A stretch of DNA of 64,000 bases from positions 30,186,886-30,250,885 of the forward strand of contig NC_086374.1 in assembly GCF_036588685.1 (NCBI RefSeq), read 5' to 3'. The stretch comes from Mytilus trossulus. Its lineage: Eukaryota; Mollusca; Bivalvia; Mytilida; Mytilidae. The translations under genes were made by a program, and so were the position numbers. Below the pieces are notes generated by a model. That model was not told where the DNA came from. It saw nothing but the letters and a program-made list of their open reading frames with translations, and searched no databases. How positions within the stretch are numbered: position 1 is the first letter of the stretch; the number at the start of each line of letters is the position of its first letter. This document shows, piece after piece, positions 36,301-45,924 of this stretch.

Positions 36301-39300
36301 AGTACACAAGACACAACATAGAAACTAATAACTAAGCAACACGAACCCCACCAAAAACTGGTATCCTTGATATTCTTTGATTTTGAACTGTCAATACTGT
36401 TAAAGCTATATACATGTCAGTACCAAACTTACATTATAAACAAGAGTTTCTATAAACATAATCATGATATTATTGATAGAAATCTTTCATTGATATGTCC
36501 TCTTCTCATTTTAATCATCTTCACATATTTGGTTTATGAACTTTATAAATGATTGAATTTATATAGTGCACTTTTATTTTACCAACAAGCTTATTTAATC
36601 ATTCCTGTTTTTCAGAGAGAGTATAGAATTATTCCAGAGGCTTGCAGAAATTTTCTCTAGTGAAAATAATCAGATAGCCTCCAGAGAATTATTAATGAAA
36701 GTAAGTAGTCAAATTAAAGTCAGGGTTATTGCATTTCAGAAAAGGTCAAAGTTTGTCTCATATTTTTACAGGTTATGTGAAAGAATAGATTATTATAACT
36801 TTTTTTTCCAGAAATTCAAGCATTGTATCAGCACATTCAATGGAAAAAAAAGTAAAAATCACAAAAATACTGACCTCCGAGAAAATTCAATAGAAAAGTC
36901 CCTCATCACATGGCAAAATCAAATGATCAAACGAATAGACAAGAACCGTCATATTCTTGACTTGGTACGGGTATTTTATAATGTAGAAAATGATGTTAAA
37001 ACAAACTTTCCCTTAAAAAGATCATTTCAATTAAGTTGTTTTGAAGACACTCTGGATTTGGTTTTGCCTTTTATGAGTGATGTTGAGGTGAGGCATTTTA
37101 ATGTTATTCTACTATGGGCATGCAGTAATTATCTTATTTTTCAATTACTTTTGGTCCACCATTTTTAGGAAGCAACAGCCAAGTTCCCTGAAGTAGATAT
37201 CAGTAGTAAAACAACAAGGAGAAGGAATATGCAGAAAAGACAATCATGGATTGACAATGTAAGATTTCACAAAGTCATGTAGAATCAGATTAAGTAGTTA
37301 CACTTGTATTCTTTAAAAAAGATCTATTGTAGAATATGTTATAACACTAATTGATGTTTTATAGAAATTTAAACCTTTATCAACTTCAACAAAGACTTAA
37401 AAGTTGCAAACAGCAAAATTGTAAAATTTGAATAATATTTTTGAAAGATAAAAAAATCAGTAATACACTGATACTGATGTCTTGAGCAATTTTAAGTTTG
37501 AAGCACCATTGTAGTATAAAACAAGGTCTAAAAAGCTGTTGAGCTTTCAGCAACATGACACAGGTATACATTCCTTTTCAGTCGGATTACAAATACAATT
37601 TTAAATATAATCATTGTAACTCCTAAATTGGTTCCATATAATTTATTTGTTTTGTCATCTTCTTGAAGTTACTGTAAAGGAATTACTTGATTTTTCCAGG
37701 GAATTGTGCAAGGAACGGTCCCTTACTTAGGAACATTTTTAACTGACTTAACAATGATAGATAGTGCTATATCAGACAGAACTGAAGATGGATTAATTAA
37801 TTTTGATAAACGAAGAAAAGAATTTGAAGTTCTTGCCCAAATCAGACTTTTACAATCTGCTGCTCAGATTTATAATTTCACGGAAGATAAACAAGTGTGG
37901 ATCTGGTTTGATGCCGTCCGAGTTTATGATGAAACTGAAAGGTAAATAACAATATCCTAGTGGAAAAATATATAGAATATGTTTTCCATTAGCCTTATTA
38001 TTCGTGTTTCATACAAGGGGTGATTGAGATTAAAAAGAAAAAAAAACATACATTTGAAAATACTAGGCCATGACTTACCCACTAGTTGTAATAACATGGT
38101 AATTAAGGACCAGTAATCTTTAGGGCTGAAAAACACAGATCACATGTATCCACAAAAAAAGAACTATTAAAATTATGTTTGTCCTAACATATTATATAAC
38201 TAACTTGAATATTTAGTTTGTTGAAACCTGCACTCTTTGTTTCTTCCACCAATAAAAACTAATGGTAACAATATATCACCATACTGTTGAACATGTTGAA
38301 AGTGGTGTTAAACACCAATCAAACAATCAATCAATCAATCCTATACTTAAACTTTGTTGAAATGCATACTTCTTTTCTGTTTTTGGCTTATATTATGTGT
38401 GAATGACCAGGCTTTGTAAGAAAAGATTGACAAACAGAGTTTAGTTTTGTTCCGCTATTAATATGTCTGTTTGTCAACTTGAAGCAATAAACATAATATT
38501 CAGGCCAAAATATGACATTTACCATACTTTCTTTTTCTCTTTTGTTCATATACCATAATAGAAATGATCATTACGATGTATTAAACAGCTGTTGACATTT
38601 CAGTGATTCTATTATTTTCTTTTTTAGTCATGATTTATCTTGTTCTATTGAACCACCAAAAGATGGAGCCACTAGGCTTAAAAAGAAATCATCCAGGTAA
38701 GTTTGATCTGTAATGATTGTAATTACTGAAATATGAAAAGGAAAAGAAAATACTAGTTTGGTGTTAAAAAAAACTAGTATGAAAAGAAAGACTGAAGGTT
38801 TAACATTCTAGGATAAGTAGGGAACATCTTTTCTAAATTGCTAGGCATTATCTCTCCCACAATTGTTAGTTTTGCTGGTTTGGACAAAACTTGCTTATAG
38901 TATGGTAGATAGATTGATTGGAATAGTGGGTATCTAATTTGTGTGATCAATTCCTCCTACAGTTTTCAACCCAGATCCCAGATACTACACAGTAAGACTG
39001 CATATCTGTTGAAGTTGTACACCTTTGATCATGGAATTGTTTAAGGATGATTTTTCTCATTTTCCCAGACTTAAGAACTTTAGTCTTTTCAGCAATGGAA
39101 GAGAAATTCTGTGTAGAAATCATATCCTACAGTTTTCAACTCCAGATCCCTAAATTTTACAGGAAGATTGCACATATGAAAAAAGTTCATCTGCTATTAT
39201 GGAAATGTTTGAGGAATTGAAAACTTAGTCTTTTTCTGCTTAAAAAAAGTTTAAAACCTTCACAGAAATAGCGTACAACTATTGTAGAAGCTGTGCACTT

Positions 39301-41749
39301 GCCATAATGGAATTGCTTGAAGATTTTTTTGTATTTTCCCAGACTAAGAAACTAAGTGATTTTCCAGCAATATTTACAATTTTTTTTTATATTAACACCT
39401 AAAGTTTTCAAATCAAACCTCAAACATCACAAACACTTACATATATTTAAATTTATTTAAAGCCTAAAGACGACCTAGAAATGTGACAGGTGTGAAGGCG
39501 TCCATGATTTTTTTTTATCTAAATGTTGTATCATAATTTTTTTTTCTTTGATAGATTGATACTTTGATATGTAAGTGACATATATAAGTGCATATTTTAC
39601 ATTTACAGTCTAAGTCGTCCTCCAAAATTAGATGGATCCAAACTAGCTATGTTTTCTTGTGGACTTGATGATCGCTCCAGTATCTGTAGTTCATTAGATT
39701 CTCCTGTCTCACCTACTCCTGGCGTAAGTTTATTAAAAAAGTGTGAATTTTATTCAAGCTAATTATTTACCACTTTCAATATAGAGAGTCTTTATGTATT
39801 ATTAAAAATTGTTTGCCAAACTGTTTTATCTTTTGACTAAAACATCGATATTTTTTGTCTCAGTGTTTATGCTTAACTTGTCATGTATGCTTTATTACAT
39901 CTTATTTTAAATCTTATAGGAAGCATCCCTTTCATTGTATAGTATATACATCCATACATTTATTGATGTTATATGTTTGTTATTGACAGTATATTTGTTA
40001 TTGGTTTCATGCAGAATAAAAAAGAAAAGACAAGCAAAGCAGGAAAAATATAAATAATTTATGAAACTTGACCAAACAAGGATTACCCTTTGAATGAAAA
40101 TATTTGAAATCAAATTTTGAAAGTGTTTTAATATGAAACATAAAGGTTATGGTTGAAATTTAAAGAAATAACTTGTTGAATTGCCTTAATTTTTAAGTCC
40201 TCATTTCATCTTTAAACTGATATATTTTCAGATGTCTCACTCATCATCAACATCATCTTTAGTATCATACGACAGTGACCCACCAACTCCATTTAAATCT
40301 TCTGACTCGTGTGTGATACGTGTCAGTTTAGAATCGGGAATTTATACCAATACTCATGTTTATAAAAGTATTATGGTAAGTACTCATACAACAGATTATT
40401 GTTCAGGTTGAAATATGTCAGAAGGACAGCCGTTTATATAAACACAAAGTTGCATAAAAAAAATATTTTGAAGATGTTTTATTAAAACTTTTTGTAGTTA
40501 GGATGCGCACATTCATAAGCATAAAACAGAATTAATATGTGCACTTAAATTGGCTCGTAATTTTTGAAGCATCCAAATGTTTTTGCACTTTCATTATTGA
40601 TTAGACATGTTTTGTTCCTTAGATAGTGTCACAAAAACTTAAAACTGATAAGTATGATAACATTTGAGGCATTAAGAAAAGATCTGATGTTTAACAAAAA
40701 AAAAATTGTTATGAATACAATGTATAAGGAAATTGTTAAAGTGATTTGAATACTAACATACATGTTTTGTCTTTTATTTTACAGTTACAAAATACAGACC
40801 ATACCAATACTGTGATAGATAAAGTGCTAGACAAATATGGAATAATTCATGGTAGACATGATGAATTCTGTTTATTACAACAATTATCTGATGGAGGTAA
40901 GCTCAGACAAAAAATTTAGTACTCTGGAAGACAACACTATATCACCTTTGACATTGCATTAGTTTCTTTGGTATGATTTAGTATTTGAATTTATAACTAG
41001 TTTATACCCATTTAGTCATTTAGAAAATTGGATGATTCTTAATAAAAGGAGAAGGTATGCAATTTTTGGGCTCTGAATTTGAAGAAAAGTTAGTCATAAC
41101 AAAATGAAGTTTTGCTACAGGATGACCAATAAGAAGATGTCAGTGTGGGTAAAATACCTTTTTAGGAAAACTGGGCTCATATCTAATTCTAAAAAACAAA
41201 ATCTAACTGAGTTTAGGTCAAATGTGTCAATTTCTATATATGTTTATCACATCATAGTTACAGCTTCTCTACCATTTCTTTATTGAAGCATCTAATCAAT
41301 GAAATGAACAAAAATTTTGAAATAAAAGAAGAATTTGACTGTTTTTTCAATAACAAGAGCAAGAAAAAGGCTCATTTCATATATCCACCCTTTCATAGGG
41401 CATTGTTTGTAAAATTGAGATTGATCTGGAAATAATATTTAATCTTTTGCAATTTGAAAGTCTACTTTTGTCCAAATTCATTACTGAAAGAATATCTAAA
41501 TCCAATATTTTGTAATGTGCTATGCATACTTATCAATATACCTAAGGTTATCCAATAGTTACTTTTTTACAACACAGAGTAATGTTTATTTTTTATTTTG
41601 CAGAATTCCTCATCCCAGATAAAGCAAATGTGTTTTATGCAATGAACAATACAGAAAGTGAACTTAAATTTATTGCAAGGTCTAAAGAAGATCAACAAAC
41701 TAGGTCATTACATCGTAAAAGAGGAAGACGGAAATTCAGAATTACTTGA
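27236..41749 (+). CDS. RalGDS/RGL-family Ral guanine nucleotide exchange factor (16 joined exons)
   Basis: This gene encodes a cytosolic exchange factor expected to load GTP on Ral GTPases downstream of Ras. The coding segments 27236-27328, 30379-30584, 31688-31756, 34216-34400, 34918-35051, 35404-35625, 36026-36129, 36616-36700, 36812-37087, 37169-37258, 37700-37941, 38628-38696, 39609-39723, 40232-40375, 40785-40896 and 41604-41749 join in frame to 763 residues (671 without the 276-nt exon). In order: family-specific N-terminal segment (1-31), REM/RasGEF_N (about 32-185), RasGEF core (about 205-590, with QFNRVS and [12 protein letters not shown] signatures), a Ser/Pro linker, and a Ras-association domain (about 640-740). 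The start codon lies upstream. Whether it is the RALGDS or RGL1 orthologue is not decided. Confidence 0.93.
27329..30378. other. large intron of the RalGDS-like gene
   Basis: Apart from the SINE at 27540 and repeat fragments at 28605-28745 ('ctctgggtgcagg', 'ttggttgggttattttctca'), 29880-29935 and 30005-30125, nothing is recognised. The 133-codon frame at 29365-29766 is low-complexity and has no exon signals. Confidence 0.6.
27540..27760 (+). mobile_element. degenerate tRNA-derived SINE in intron
   Basis: An A-box-like 'tggtttagtggtctaag' (27553) and a B-box-like GAGTTTGAATC (27597-27607) are 45 bp apart in a sequence that otherwise does not fold as tRNA. The tail is diverged. It lies in the 3050-bp intron 27329-30378. 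Confidence 0.6.
30379..30584 (+). CDS. RalGDS-like exon: REM domain, first part
   Basis: Acceptor tatttcag, donor AG|gttagt, phase 0 to 2. It encodes [17 protein letters not shown] and [20 protein letters not shown], the hallmark 'IKAGTLEKLVE...FL.T.R.F....VL.LL..R' of RasGEF_N in RalGDS/RGL proteins. Confidence 0.95.
31688..31756 (+). CDS. RalGDS-like exon: short REM linker
   Basis: Acceptor gttttatag, donor AG|gtattt; 69 nt, phase 2 to 2. It encodes the variable Lys-rich loop ([20 protein letters not shown]) between the two halves of the REM domain, where vertebrate paralogues also vary in length. Confidence 0.85.
32164..32590. repeat. minisatellite, ~49-bp unit, interrupted by a MITE
   Basis: Units of the form 'gaagtaaacttatttgtgtg' + 'gccttggaatattaatcact' start at about 32164, 32213, 32490 and 32540. 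The CTGTGGATTCA MITE (32259-32468) splits the array after the second unit. Confidence 0.8.
32259..32468. mobile_element. CTGTGGATTCA-family MITE, copy 3
   Basis: Left end TACTGTGGATTCA, right end TTAATTAACAGTA, with the shared internal motifs 'attttcgtggattttgtgg' and 'cgaaaattggtacc'. TA borders on both sides. Inserted into a minisatellite inside an intron of the RalGDS-like gene. Confidence 0.8.
33369..33690 (+). repeat. ATGCCCC-headed repeat fragment
   Basis: The head 'atgcccctgctttagcagag' + GGGGCAT forms a hairpin and is followed by 'gtccgtctgcagtccgtccg'. Same family as 7208-8400 but shorter. Confidence 0.7.
33710..34030 (-). repeat. interspersed repeat, inverse orientation
   Basis: 'gagaaaggaaatggggaatg', 'gaaggccaccaatgggtctt', 'caaaggccagaggctcctga' and 'ggtggggttaaacatgttta' are inverse to markers in 20875-20970, 28605-28745 and 45340-45460. 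Noncoding; it lies within the intron before the 34216 exon. Confidence 0.7.
34216..34400 (+). CDS. RalGDS-like exon: REM domain, second part
   Basis: Acceptor ttattccag, donor G|gtattt, phase 2 to 1. It encodes [20 protein letters not shown] and the helix [15 protein letters not shown], matching the 'I..WL..YPEDF..PP....L..L' half of RasGEF_N. Confidence 0.95.
34918..35051 (+). CDS. RalGDS-like exon: start of RasGEF core
   Basis: Acceptor ttttcag, donor GCA|gtaagt, phase 1 to 0. It encodes [16 protein letters not shown], the 'D.....LAEQLT..DA' entry of the CDC25-homology domain. Confidence 0.95.
35404..35625 (+). CDS. RalGDS-like exon: RasGEF catalytic core 1
   Basis: Acceptor atttcag, donor CAA|gtaagt, phase 0 to 0. 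It encodes [20 protein letters not shown], then [20 protein letters not shown] and [12 protein letters not shown]. These are the conserved 'LF..V.P..CLG..W..RD', 'QFN.V' and 'R...I.KWI..A' blocks that contact the GTPase. Confidence 0.97.
36026..36129 (+). CDS. RalGDS-like exon: RasGEF catalytic core 2
   Basis: Acceptor ttgacag, donor AA|gtaagc, phase 0 to 2. It encodes [20 protein letters not shown] and [14 protein letters not shown], the 'C..L.NFSSL.AI.SGLQ...I.RL..TW' block. Confidence 0.96.
36205..36357 (-). mobile_element. 3' UTR fragment of the RT retroelement, in intron
   Basis: 'agaggggcgaaagatacc', 'aaacaaactgacaatgccat' and 'acacgaaccccaccaaaaac' match the 3' end of the retroelement copies at 49898 and 63507 (same orientation, inverse to the gene). 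5'-truncated: no RT sequence remains. Confidence 0.75.
36616..36700 (+). CDS. RalGDS-like exon: RasGEF core 3
   Basis: Acceptor tttttcag, donor AAA|gtaagt, phase 2 to 0. It encodes [20 protein letters not shown] and SRELLMK, matching 'F.EL..IFS..NN...SRELLMK'. Confidence 0.95.
36812..37087 (+). CDS. RalGDS-like extra exon inside the RasGEF domain (cassette candidate)
   Basis: 92 codons between an acceptor tttttttccag and a donor GAG|gtgagg, phase 0 to 0, so it can be included or skipped without changing frame. In remembered vertebrate RalGDS/RGL proteins RELLMK is followed directly by the 'EGTSKF' segment, here EATAKF in the next exon, so these 92 residues are an insertion. The product is Lys/Asn-rich then hydrophobic ([17 protein letters not shown]) and unrecognised. 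The flanking introns are only 111 and 81 bp and are themselves open in this frame until the TAG at the next acceptor (37166-37168). Alternatives: an open intron never spliced as an exon, or a retained-intron isoform. Confidence 0.5.
37169..37258 (+). CDS. RalGDS-like exon: RasGEF variable linker
   Basis: Acceptor catttttag, donor AAT|gtaaga; 30 codons, phase 0 to 0. [10 protein letters not shown] then a basic [15 protein letters not shown] corresponds to the variable 'EGTSKF......RR' linker before the PYLG block. Confidence 0.9.
37700..37941 (+). CDS. RalGDS-like exon: RasGEF PYLG block and helical hairpin
   Basis: Acceptor tttttccag, donor AG|gtaaat, phase 0 to 2. It encodes [17 protein letters not shown], then [20 protein letters not shown]. 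These are the most conserved RalGDS-family blocks; the hairpin after PYLG is what opens the GTPase switch 1 region in RasGEFs. Confidence 0.97.
38628..38696 (+). CDS. RalGDS-like exon: end of RasGEF domain
   Basis: Acceptor ttttttag, donor AG|gtaagt; 69 nt, phase 2 to 2. [13 protein letters not shown] matches the 'S..LSCE.EPP' end of the catalytic domain in RALGDS and RGL proteins. Confidence 0.93.
38870..39440 (+). repeat. diverged tandem repeat in intron (~165-bp monomers)
   Basis: 'cctacagttttcaacccaga' (38957) and 'cctacagttttcaactccag' (39126) head similar monomers carrying 'ttacaggaagattgcacata' and 'aatggaattg' boxes; a third, weaker unit follows. Same family as 6950-7205. Confidence 0.6.
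39609..39723 (+). CDS. RalGDS-like exon: Ser/Pro linker
   Basis: Acceptor acatttacag, donor GGC|gtaagt, phase 2 to 0. It encodes a disordered linker with [16 protein letters not shown], Ser/Pro-rich as in family members, and shorter than in vertebrates. Confidence 0.9.
40232..40375 (+). CDS. RalGDS-like exon: linker end and RA domain start
   Basis: Acceptor attttcag, donor ATG|gtaagt, phase 0 to 0. [14 protein letters not shown] is followed by [20 protein letters not shown], the 'CIIRVS.......YKSI' first strand pair of the Ras-association domain. Confidence 0.95.
40785..40896 (+). CDS. RalGDS-like exon: RA domain middle
   Basis: Acceptor tttacag, donor G|gtaagc, phase 0 to 1. [20 protein letters not shown] and [12 protein letters not shown] follow the 'L.S.DK.P.VI..........EYEL.Q..SD' pattern of RalGDS RA domains, which bind GTP-loaded Ras. 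Confidence 0.95.
41604..41749 (+). CDS. RalGDS-like last exon: RA domain end and stop
   Basis: Acceptor ttttgcag, phase 1, stop TGA at 41747-41749. [20 protein letters not shown] matches the near-invariant 'IP..ANVFYAM' motif of the family. The tail after the domain is short and basic ([13 protein letters not shown]). Confidence 0.96.
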
Positions 41750-44700
41750 TAGTCGCCATTAAACAGTGACTTATATTCTAGATATAATTCTCATCACAAA
41801 TGAAGAAAATGGATGCTGTACCTTCCCAGAATGCTCTATTCCTAAAGAACTGGAGATGATACCCTCTTCTGGGTATTTTTTCTATGAGGTGTCTAGAAAC
41901 AGACAAACTAAAAGAAATATGTAAGGATATGAAGGTGTTTTGTAGATCCATACATAGATCTCATTAATTTCTGTCATTTAGTTGGAAACCAGTGGAAATA
42001 CAGTTCATGTACACCAACTCTTTCAAGATCATCTTTTATAAACCATTGTGTACAATTTAATGCGTTTATGTTGACATATAGGGCTTTTTGTTGCATACAC
42101 AGAAACAATTTAAAATGAACTATTAATTATTTAAAATACATGAAAATGGAGTGACTGCTAACAATAATGATGAGCTGAATATGGTTTTTGATATCTTTTT
42201 TTTGAGAATATACGTTAAATGTTTCAAAAATATAATAGGTGTATAGTTTATTAAAATATGAAAATTATTTTCTACTTTTTGACTGAAAATTGTTAATTCT
42301 TTATTTAGGACCAATCTTTCTTAATATTCTTGTGATCAAATCTTTATCAAAGTTGTCCAAAACCTAAAACTTAAATAAGCAATTTGAACAAGGATCAACA
42401 TTTGATTGGACTGAACACAACAGACGGCAAGTGTAAAATTAATATCAGCAAATCAATATAAATGTATGAGTTACTTCCCTTGTAAGTCATTCCAGATAAA
42501 ATTTAGTATAAAAAAATTCACAGATAACAAATACTGACAGATTTGTATCCCCTAGTTATGCATCAGCTATGGCAGAAGATGTTTGGATGTTGTAAATAAA
42601 TTCTATAGATGATCTCAATAAAAGTCATACTTAAAAACTTTTATATCAAATCTGATGAAATTCTCATTTGGTGTGTGGGTTTTCCTCATTGTTGAAGATT
42701 ATTTAGTGACCTTGACCTGTTATGTTAAGTTCTCAATACATTGTTGAATAGCTGTCTCATCTCTTATCAGTTTTTGTCTCACCTGTGTCAAAAGTCGCAG
42801 ATGAAAACGGTTTCTATTATTAAAGTATGTGTGCTGATTGGCCTACTTCAGGTTCATAAAACTGTGGTCATTCTACTTAAATTTAGTGCAATATGATATA
42901 TATGTGGTGCTGTTTTATTTTTGTTACTAGGTAACAGTTATGAAACTTTGGTGATAATATGTGTATCTGTGTATAGTTTCAGCTTATGAATGGTTGACAT
43001 ATTTATCATACTTTTGTCTCTGTCATGTAAAAATCTGTTTACACAACAGAAAAACTGTAATATTAATATTATCTGATAAAAAGGCTTATGTTAATAGATT
43101 GTCAATTATTTTAAACTATATATGTTCTTAATAAAAGTATTGACTTTTTATTTAACATTGGGTAAAGCAACTAAAGACATTTTATCTTGACATTATAGTG
43201 ATAATCCTTATTCAGTGATATAATAACCTTCATACAGGGTAATATAGATTTATCATACTCTCCATAACAAAAAATCAAAATTATAATTTAAGTTATGTCT
43301 TTATCTTGGTTTTGATATCTTTGCTCATTAAACTTAATTTTGTACAGATCACACACTTAAAATATCATTGTTTTATTAAAAGTTAATTGCAATATTGTAT
43401 CATGTATAATCCATAGTGATTAACCTTATTTTAGAAACTCGAGCCTCTTTTTATACTGCCTGACTTGCCATTTTTGTGGTTGTGATATTTATATAGTTGT
43501 CCCGAATTTTTGTAATTTTTACTATTTTTAGATATGATGTAACATATGAAATGATTTGCTTTCTATCTAGTCATTTAGTTTTTATATATTATTTTACAAT
43601 CAATCATCATTTTATCATGTTACTTAAGATGACTTGCAGGGTTGAACATTTTGAACTAAAAAAGGGGTGTCTGTATATTTTCAGGTGACATAATTAACAA
43701 CTAGATAATGAAAGTTCTGCTAAATATTTTAATTTGTTTTGTTTATGATGATGTCATATTTACAGAATTTTATCTCGGAACTTTAAATCTGTAATATAAC
43801 AAAAGTACATTGTATTCCGTGGGAGTTTTTAAAGGTAAAAGACAACATGTTTGTTTTTGGCAGTATTTTGTTATTTGCTCTGCATTTAGAATTTAGTTAA
43901 GAGATGTGTTTAACTTTTCCAAACATTGGAAAGTAATTTTCCTGTAAATATGAGGCATTATTTTAGGGAAATACACATTCAGAAACAGTTTTTAAAGTTT
44001 TCTCCAAAATAAGCATGGTATTTAAAAAAAAAATGTAACAATACTGCTGACATGTAATTTTAGTTTTTTTTTTTTTTTCGCTTTGATCAAGGCATTTTTG
44101 AATAAAACCAATTTTGACAATTCATAACTATAAATACAGTTTTTGAAAAATTTTCAAGGTAAAAGAAAATGTCTACAAAATTACAACACTACATAAGTAG
44201 CTGACTTTGAAGCAATTTCTTGTTATAATGTATCTTATTATAAAAATTGTGAATTATCCGAAAACCAAGTAATACTATAAAATATATTGTTAAGGCAGCA
44301 ATTGTATTAATTTGTGTTATTTGTAACGTTTTCCCAAGTATGCATACAACATTTCTGTGGTATAAGTGATCGTTTGTTTCATTTAGCATATTGTAATATA
44401 GATAATAATTAATAAAAGATGATTATACCTTTCTGTAAAAGAATATCCAATAGGCATTGTAGTTTATTTAAGCATATCAAATAGCATTATTTCTAGTTCT
44501 TTTGATAATTGTCTTGTGATACTTAAAATTGTTTCCTTATATTTCAATATACCTTGAAGTAAAAGAACATTTAGTTTTATAGTTGTTTTACAGGAAACTG
44601 TATGTTGTTAAAATCAAGATGGATCATGTGATGCTACTTTAGTCAGGTGAACTATTCTTATGTTTATGTTAATCCCTGGGAGGCAGATTTGATAAATGTC

Positions 44701-45200
44701 ACTCTTCAAAACAGCGCATGAAGCAATCTAAAAAGAATGTACAATTTAAGAAAACTATCATAGTGATTAAAATAATTGAATAAGTTTGGTTTATATTATA
44801 CAGAAATAACCTAAAAATGTATTTTAACATACTATTTGGTATGTAATTGATATGCATAAATACTAGTGATTTTACAAGTAAATGTTGTTGTTTTTCAATC
44901 TGATCTTGAAGCTTATAAATTTGAAGGAGTTTTTATATTTAAATTTTTAGTATTTTTTTTTTGCATTTGCATTTGCAAAAGATCAGCATGAAAAGTGTCT
45001 AAAAATATCATTGCATTTTTTTTCATCTATCCTATTGTTTCTATGATAATGTAGTTATCCTTAAATTTCCTGTTCTAATACTCTCTGTGATGTCTGAGAA
45101 TAACAGTGTAGACAAGGTAGGATTTAGATTGTTTATATATGTTACATTGTTTTGTGTATTGTCATATAAATGTTATGTAAAAACAAGCAAATAAAAAATC
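41750..45200 (+). other. probable 3' UTR and downstream region of the RalGDS-like gene
   Basis: AT-rich, no further exon seen. Several AATAAA signals: 42617-42622, 43130-43135 and 45190-45195 among them, so alternative polyadenylation is possible; which is used cannot be told from sequence. No bounded mobile element is evident until 45.3 kb. Confidence 0.5.
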
Positions 45201-45339
45201 ATTATTGAAGCTTTGTTGATTATAAATTCTGATATTTCCTGATTCAAACGCTTGTCATATTTGCAACCCAAAATTAAGCATAGAAATTGATAGCTGTGTG
45301 TTCCTTAAACCTTTGATTAAGCATAATATTCAGACATAA

Positions 45340-45465
45340 CCTCCGGGTGCGGGAATTTCTCGCTACATTGAAGACCTGTTGGTGACCTTCTGCTGTTGTT
45401 TTTTTTATTTGGTTGGGTTGTTGTCTCTTTGACACATTCCCCATTTCCATTCTCAATTTTATAAA
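45340..45465 (+). repeat. interspersed repeat fragment
   Basis: 'cctccgggtgcgggaatttc', 'gttggtgaccttctgctgtt' and 'gacacattccccatttccat' match (inverse) 33710-33850 and 50945-51110, and (direct) 28605-28745. Confidence 0.7.
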
Positions 45466-45924
45466 TATTTCATGCATATCTTGGAAATGAATAGAATTAC
45501 AACCAATCCAATAGGTTTATTGGAATGGATACCGGTAGCAAGAAATTGAACTGCCATATAAGGGAATGTTGGATAGTGGCAGAATTTGCATTGCATCAGA
45601 CAACCTGCCTTCCCCTTGAGAGTTGTGGTAAGGGTTCTTCTATAAGTTGAAATATTCCTTTCTTAAGTCATCAGATCTTATCTGACAAAAGCTGCATGAC
45701 TATAAGGGATGGCAATAAATACTTCCTCTGAAAATCTGGAACTTGAATGCAAATATCATCTTGAATACTCAAATGAAATGTTTTAAGACATGTGCTCATC
45801 TGCAATATAACCACCTGAGTTTATTTCTAATTGACTTCCATGTAATATAAATATCCAAACACAACAGATATGCAGCACCAATTGAAAAATTATTTACTAT
45901 TCTCATTACATGATGTCTATCAAA

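Noticed and set aside
36695..37168. 157-codon frame as an independent gene
   Set aside because: It begins inside a RalGDS-like exon and is better explained as that gene's exon plus short open introns.
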